This document shows, piece after piece, positions 59,498-64,000 of a stretch of 64,000 nucleotides of DNA. The notes beneath the pieces were generated by a model. That model did no database searches. It worked only from the letters and a program-made list of their open reading frames with translations, and was not told the origin of the DNA. The position numbers were made by a program, and so were the translations under genes. The first letter of the stretch is position 1; each line of letters starts with the position of its first letter. The stretch comes from Grifola frondosa. Its lineage: Eukaryota > Basidiomycota > Agaricomycetes > Polyporales > Grifolaceae. The DNA lies in NCBI GenBank assembly GCA_001683735.1, contig LUGG01000032.1, forward strand, positions 124,001 to 188,000, given 5' to 3'.

Positions 59498-60092
59498 ATG
59501 GCATACGTCGAAGCACCCGTGCCCGTCAACACCTGCTACTTGGTCAAATGTGACAAGTGCGGCAAGACCACCTGGAAGGTGAGAACGATCCTATGCCTCC
59601 GCCAGAATTGTGCATGCTCGCTATCCGCGCTCGCTATCCACGCTCGCCATCAATCGAGCGCAGGCGAAGACGTACACTGACGTGTTCTCATCTGGATTTC
59701 GGGTGGAATCGTATGAACAGAGGCTGACTTTCCCATTGTTCACTGTGCTGCAGGGCTGTGGTCAACACGTCGAATCGGTAAGTGGCCGAATATCTGCACG
59801 TTCCTGATGGATATCTCGCTTCGAGGGAAGCCGGCCGGGAGGCTGGTGGTATACCGACGGTGATTTGCTGAGGGAGCTGCCCTGCATGCTATGCACTCGC
59901 GTCGCACGTACGCGATGCCCGAAGAAGGAGAGCGTGTGCTACGTTTAATTTTCTTGCGCTTCCCCTTCTGCATTGTCCTGCTTGACGTACGAACTGAACG
60001 GTCGCTGATCGCGTTGCCTCACATCACTCGCGTCTTTCTTACAGGTGATGAAGGATGTCAAGGAAGAGGAGAAGTGCACGTGCCCGCGGTGA
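59498..60092 (+). CDS. Conserved tiny Cys-rich protein (about 50 residues)
   Basis: Three exons: 59498-59578, 59754-59777 (24 nt) and 60045-60092, with introns of 175 and 267 nt that are long for this genome. The product contains CYLVKCDKCGKTTW, KGCGQHVESV and the C-terminal EEKCTCPR. CxxCGKxTWxGCGxH ... CxC is a small conserved pattern found in fungi and other organisms, with Cys/His spacing that suggests metal binding. Function not known. It falls below usual length cut-offs and is easily missed; the conserved motifs across all three exons support it. Confidence 0.8.
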
Positions 60093-60596
60093 GATGGTGC
60101 AGCAGCTGAGTCGCTTTAGGCTGCACAGTGGTGAGATCTGGAGGCTGGGAAGTCGCGAAGCTGGGAAACTTCGGTGATATCGATTGAACTGTAACCAATC
60201 TCGGTGTATTTGGTGGGAATGCACATGTTATTGCCATCTTCTTGGAGTGAGCCTTTGATGCTGTGCATTGCTGCAGTGCACTGCCGCAGTACTTGTGTTG
60301 GCGCAGTGCATTGGCGTTGTGCGCGGGAGGGGATGAGAGTGGCTTTATGAAAAACTGGGGCGCAGAGATCTAGGGAGGACAGTGCGAGATCTGGAAGGGG
60401 CCCGCTTGGCGGATAGGCGCTTAGCCAGACGATTAGGCGCCATGTAATTGATTATGTAACAGAAGCTGGTAATGGCAGCAGTTGTGGAGTGCCCAACTCT
60501 CAAACTCACTCACTTCTTCTATATCCCCTCATCCCTCTTCCCTCCCTCCGCCATTAATCCCCCCTCCCATCCTGGAATCCTCTTTCGTCTCAACGT
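60093..60596. other. Intergenic, presumed kinase promoter
   Basis: No gene supported. It contains several gcagtgca-type repeats at about 60260-60320. Confidence 0.45.
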
Positions 60597-63500
60597 ATGC
60601 CTGCGGACGGAGCCTCCGTTTATGCGTACTCTGCGCGGGATGCAACTTCCTCCTGCACTCATAGTTCGTCCGTGCTCCACTCTGGCACTTTCGACACCGA
60701 CAGCGGCGTTGTCATGACACACGAAGCTAAATCGTCCTACAGCGAGACCTATAACCGCAAGATGATCAATCAGTACGAGTTTAACCACCGCGTCGGCAGG
60801 GGTCAGCACGGCGAGGTCTATTTGGCGACAGACACTCTGAACGGCGGCGAGCAGGTGGTGCGTCTCGATTCTGTTCATGTTTTCGTTGATCTTCACGCTT
60901 AACATGTGTCTCCCACCCATTTCGTCCGATCCCGTTCAGGCGATCAAAGCTGTGAAGCGGAAGAACCCCAAAGTGGATAGGATGAGCAAGCTCAGGAAGA
61001 AGAACTTGCCCCATTCCCCGCATCTGCCTCTCGTGGACGAGCTCGGCGACACTGAACACAAGATACGCAAAGAGATCGCCATCATGAAGAAACTCTGCCA
61101 TCCCCATGTCGTCCGCTTGCTCGAGGTCATAGATGACAAATTGAATGAGCGAATCTATATGGGTATGTGTTCACCTCGAACGCGACCGTGTCTCTTGACC
61201 TACTCCTTGCGCTTCGCCGTTTGTCTAAAGCAAAACACTGCTGCATTCTGCGCGAAGCTACTGTTCTTTGTCATGTCATGCGATGTCCCCCGCATAGAAT
61301 GACATCGCCCTTCCCATTCTTTCTTGTACACAATTTGCCACAACTGACATTCCGTGCAGTGATGGAGTACCTCGGCGGAGGAGAGATTAAATGGCGCACA
61401 GCAAACGATGAGCCCGTCCTGCGGGTCGAACAGACGAGGCGCATCTGCCGCGACGTCATACTAGGCCTTGAGTACTGTACGCTTTCGCGCATATACCGAT
61501 CGTGCCTCACTCATACGCATCTCTCTGGTGTTTCGTTCACCCACAGTGCACCATCAGGGAATTATCCACCGCGACATCAAACCCGCTAATCTCCTCTGGT
61601 CCGCCGACCGCCGCACCGTCAAAATCAGCGACTTTGGCGTCTCTCACTTCTCCTACGCCCAGCGGCTTGCAGCCGCCGGTAAGGGGCACAATCGCGTAGA
61701 CGACCTCGACCCAATCCTCATGGACGACTCGGACCTCTCGAAGACCGCGGGTACGCCCTTCTTCCTTGCGCCTGAGATCGTGAGCGACAGCACCGCGGAG
61801 TCGTCTGCGTCCTCGAGCACACTACACCTTGGCACCCCCGCAAGAAGCCGCAGATTACGAAGGCCATCGATGTGTGGGCATTCGGCGTGACACTATATGG
61901 CCTCCTGTTCGGCACCCTCCCGTTTACTTCTGCGCACGAATACGATGTGTATAAGGTGATCAGGCAGCAGGACTGGGACGTCCCACCGACGATGGGCTCG
62001 GACCGGCTGCCTACCGGTGGACGGCACCAGCGGCCCCAACCGAAGGGCCAAGAGACGGAGGGATACCTCGTCGTCCAGCTCTTGGATCGTCTGCTGCAGA
62101 AGGACGCGCGGAAGCGGATAACTTTGGATCAGCTAAAGGTAACGGAAAATGTCCTCATTGTGCGGTATTTTCTCATGTGGTGATTATTGCTAGCGAGATC
62201 CCTGGATCCTGCGCGGTATATCGAACCCACAGGAATGGCTGCGCGAGACAAAGCTCGACAGACAGGCCTCACTCGAGCCCACGGCGGATGAGACGCGCTT
62301 TGCGCTGTCGTCGGTGGTATTCCGGTGGTCGCGCGGGCTCCACCGCATTTCGACACTCTTTGGCAGGGTCCGCCAGCAGCGCCGGCGCGCACCCACCGCC
62401 GAAGATGACGAGTACAAGAACGTGGGCGTGCATTCGGCGCCAAACGAGGTGCAGCTATCGCGGCACCGCACGACAACGGGCGCGATACGGATCTCCGAAC
62501 ATCACCCCTCGCGCGAGAAGGGCAAGCAGCGGGCGACACGCACGGAGATCGCGCGGCACAAGTCGACCACGGACATCATGCGCACCTCCAAGGGTTTCGA
62601 GCCGTGGCAGCTGTGGGCTGGAGCCTCTGGTTCAGACACGGGTGCGGCGACGCTGCCGAGGAGGTCTGCATCTGGTAGGACGCCAGAGATCAGCCTGAAA
62701 GTCCCGCCAAAGCCGTCCCGCACGAACTCTCCGCTTCCTTCGCCGATGAACGTCAGTCAGGCGACGACACCCAGCGCGGAGCACTCTGGACAGCAGTCTC
62801 CTGAGGAGCGGCCGCGCAGTCGGATATCGCTGTCGTGGCTGTTTGGGAACTTGACTCCGCATCGCAATCGGCCGTCGTCCCACGGCCCGTCGCCGCAGGA
62901 GGTGCGTGCAGCGGGGCTGGTCGTACACACGCAGCCACCGTCGCGCAGCAGCGAGGAGGCGTTTGGCGCGGGGAGCAAGGGCGCGTCGCGGCAGAGCAGC
63001 GGGAGCGGCCCGTTCTCGCTCGCGATGCGCGCGGCGAGCTGGGGCGAAGTTGCAGAGTACGCGCGGCCATCGGAGGACCTGACGAGCCTGTACTCGGGCG
63101 AGCGCGCGGAGGAGCAGCTCGACGAGGACACGCTGCTCCTCGGCGCGGGCGGTGTCGCGCAGAGCCCGCTGTCCTCGACGCCCAGCGCGCTTCTCAGCAC
63201 GGTGTCATCCGTCACCTCCCTCGGACCCCCGGCCAAGTCCGCCGCACTCGCCCTCCTGCACCGTGCAGAGAGTAACGAGGCCCCTATAGAGCCCGCGCCG
63301 GCGGAGGGGCGCGCGAGCCAGGGCCAGGCGCGGCTGCGCACGACGAGCCCGCTCGCGCAGGTGTCATACAGCCGCGACGGGCTTCGGCGGAGCACGTCGT
63401 ACGACTCGTGCGACGACGACTCGAGCTTCTTCGCGCCGCGCAGCGCACGACACTCCGCGGCGGGCTCGGTGGACCTGCAGCCGAGCACGAGCCAGATGTA

Positions 63501-63648
63501 CCAGGACGAGGATGAGGAGAGCGAGGATGACGACGAGGTGCACCTCGAGGTGCGCACGCGTCGCCCGTCTGTGTCAACGGACATTCCTCCCCCGCGCCGG
63601 TCGGAGAGCGCGCACAGCCAGCGAGAGCGTGCGATGATATGTATATAG
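60597..63648 (+). CDS. CaMKK/SNF1-activating type Ser/Thr protein kinase
   Basis: Five exons: 60597-60857, 60940-61162, 61360-61476, 61547-62138, 62194-63648. Kinase motifs in order are [18 protein letters not shown], the Arg-rich insert typical of CaMKK-type kinases ([15 protein letters not shown]), [33 protein letters not shown] (DFG), [13 protein letters not shown] and [16 protein letters not shown] long disordered C-terminal region follows, with an acidic run before the stop. It resembles Ssp1/Tos3-type kinases that activate AMPK/Snf1. The exon sum lacks one base: a CCCCC run at 61835-61839 separates LHLGTP from [12 protein letters not shown]. One more C restores about 882 residues. The start at 60597 is uncertain; an in-frame ATG at 60714 is an alternative. 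Confidence 0.9.
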
Positions 63649-64000
63649 CGTGTCGGTGCGTATATCGCGGCGGAGGACATTGTTTACTGCGCAGCTCATA
63701 GAGACGGACAGGATATCTCCAGCACTAGAGCATCATCTCTCCCTCATCTCGCGTCGTCTGTATCTCGCATATTGATATCTTTTTTTGTCCTACTATCCGT
63801 AGTCAGATTCCCCATTTTCGTGTGTACGTACACCGCCTTTCTTTACCTTGATGGCAGACTGGATTAGAATTAGCCTGAGCGCCCACGGCGCCAGGAGCTC
63901 ATATTCGTGCTTGTTATACATGCCCGTACTATACAGCGGAGCCGAGTCCATACAACATGAAGCATTATAACATATCAGCAACGAGAAATGGTAATAAGGA
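63649..64000. other. 3' flank of the kinase gene
   Basis: No gene supported to the end of the window. Confidence 0.5.

Noticed and set aside
62757..63680. 307-codon open frame antisense to the kinase gene
   Set aside because: It is a shadow of the GC-rich, disordered C-terminal coding region; the sense frame carries the kinase and the composition fits sense coding.

Overview
The window comes from a basidiomycete fungus, most likely an Agaricomycete. Coding regions are cut by many short introns of about 50-60 nt with GT..AG ends and CTRAY-like branch sites. The gene set is fungal: cytochrome c, TFIIF-beta, Dsn1, a DHHC palmitoyltransferase, NatB Naa20, a class III chitinase, indoleamine dioxygenase, old yellow enzyme, Alg12, ribosomal protein uL4, an Aro8-type aminotransferase and a CaMKK-type kinase. 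There are no prokaryotic signals, CRISPR arrays or rRNA genes, and no tRNA I could support.

Layout. 0-5.8 kb: the end of a low-complexity gene, a Cys-rich membrane protein, one intact P-loop GTPase-like gene and two decayed relatives. 6.2-28.3 kb: mostly conserved single-copy genes (YPI1, epimerase-like, TFG2, CYC1, DSN1, DHHC transferase, NAA20, chitinase, IDO, MYND, OYE) with two gene-poor stretches. 28.4-42 kb: an accessory block with four more GTPase-like genes (three in tandem on the minus strand, one divergent), a duplicated pair of genes of unknown function, and a degenerate NACHT/NLR fragment. 42.5-44.5 kb: ALG12. 44.6-49.8 kb: a Crypton-type tyrosine-recombinase element whose predicted protein also carries a SAP motif; it ends about 110 bp upstream of the ALG12 start. 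50.3-51.6 kb: another GTPase-like gene. 53.6-63.7 kb: conserved genes again (uL4, Aro8-like, a tiny Cys-rich protein, a CaMKK-like kinase).

The most notable system is the GTPase-like family: six complete or near-complete copies plus two degenerate ones. Each copy has the P-loop on its own tiny exon, a DTPG switch, a shared TNMW where the guanine-specificity motif is expected, a coiled coil, and a variable C-terminal end (CaaX box, hydrophobic helix, or neither). Six of the seven promoters that can be examined have a TATA-like box 65-95 bp upstream of the ATG. With the NLR relic and the duplicated gene pair, this looks like a fast-evolving accessory or self-recognition-type island; that role is inference. 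Other strong observations are a 1-nt micro-exon in the DHHC gene, two 8-nt micro-exons elsewhere, and a recurring pattern of single-base frameshifts at short homopolymers in conserved genes, which points to consensus sequence error rather than gene death.
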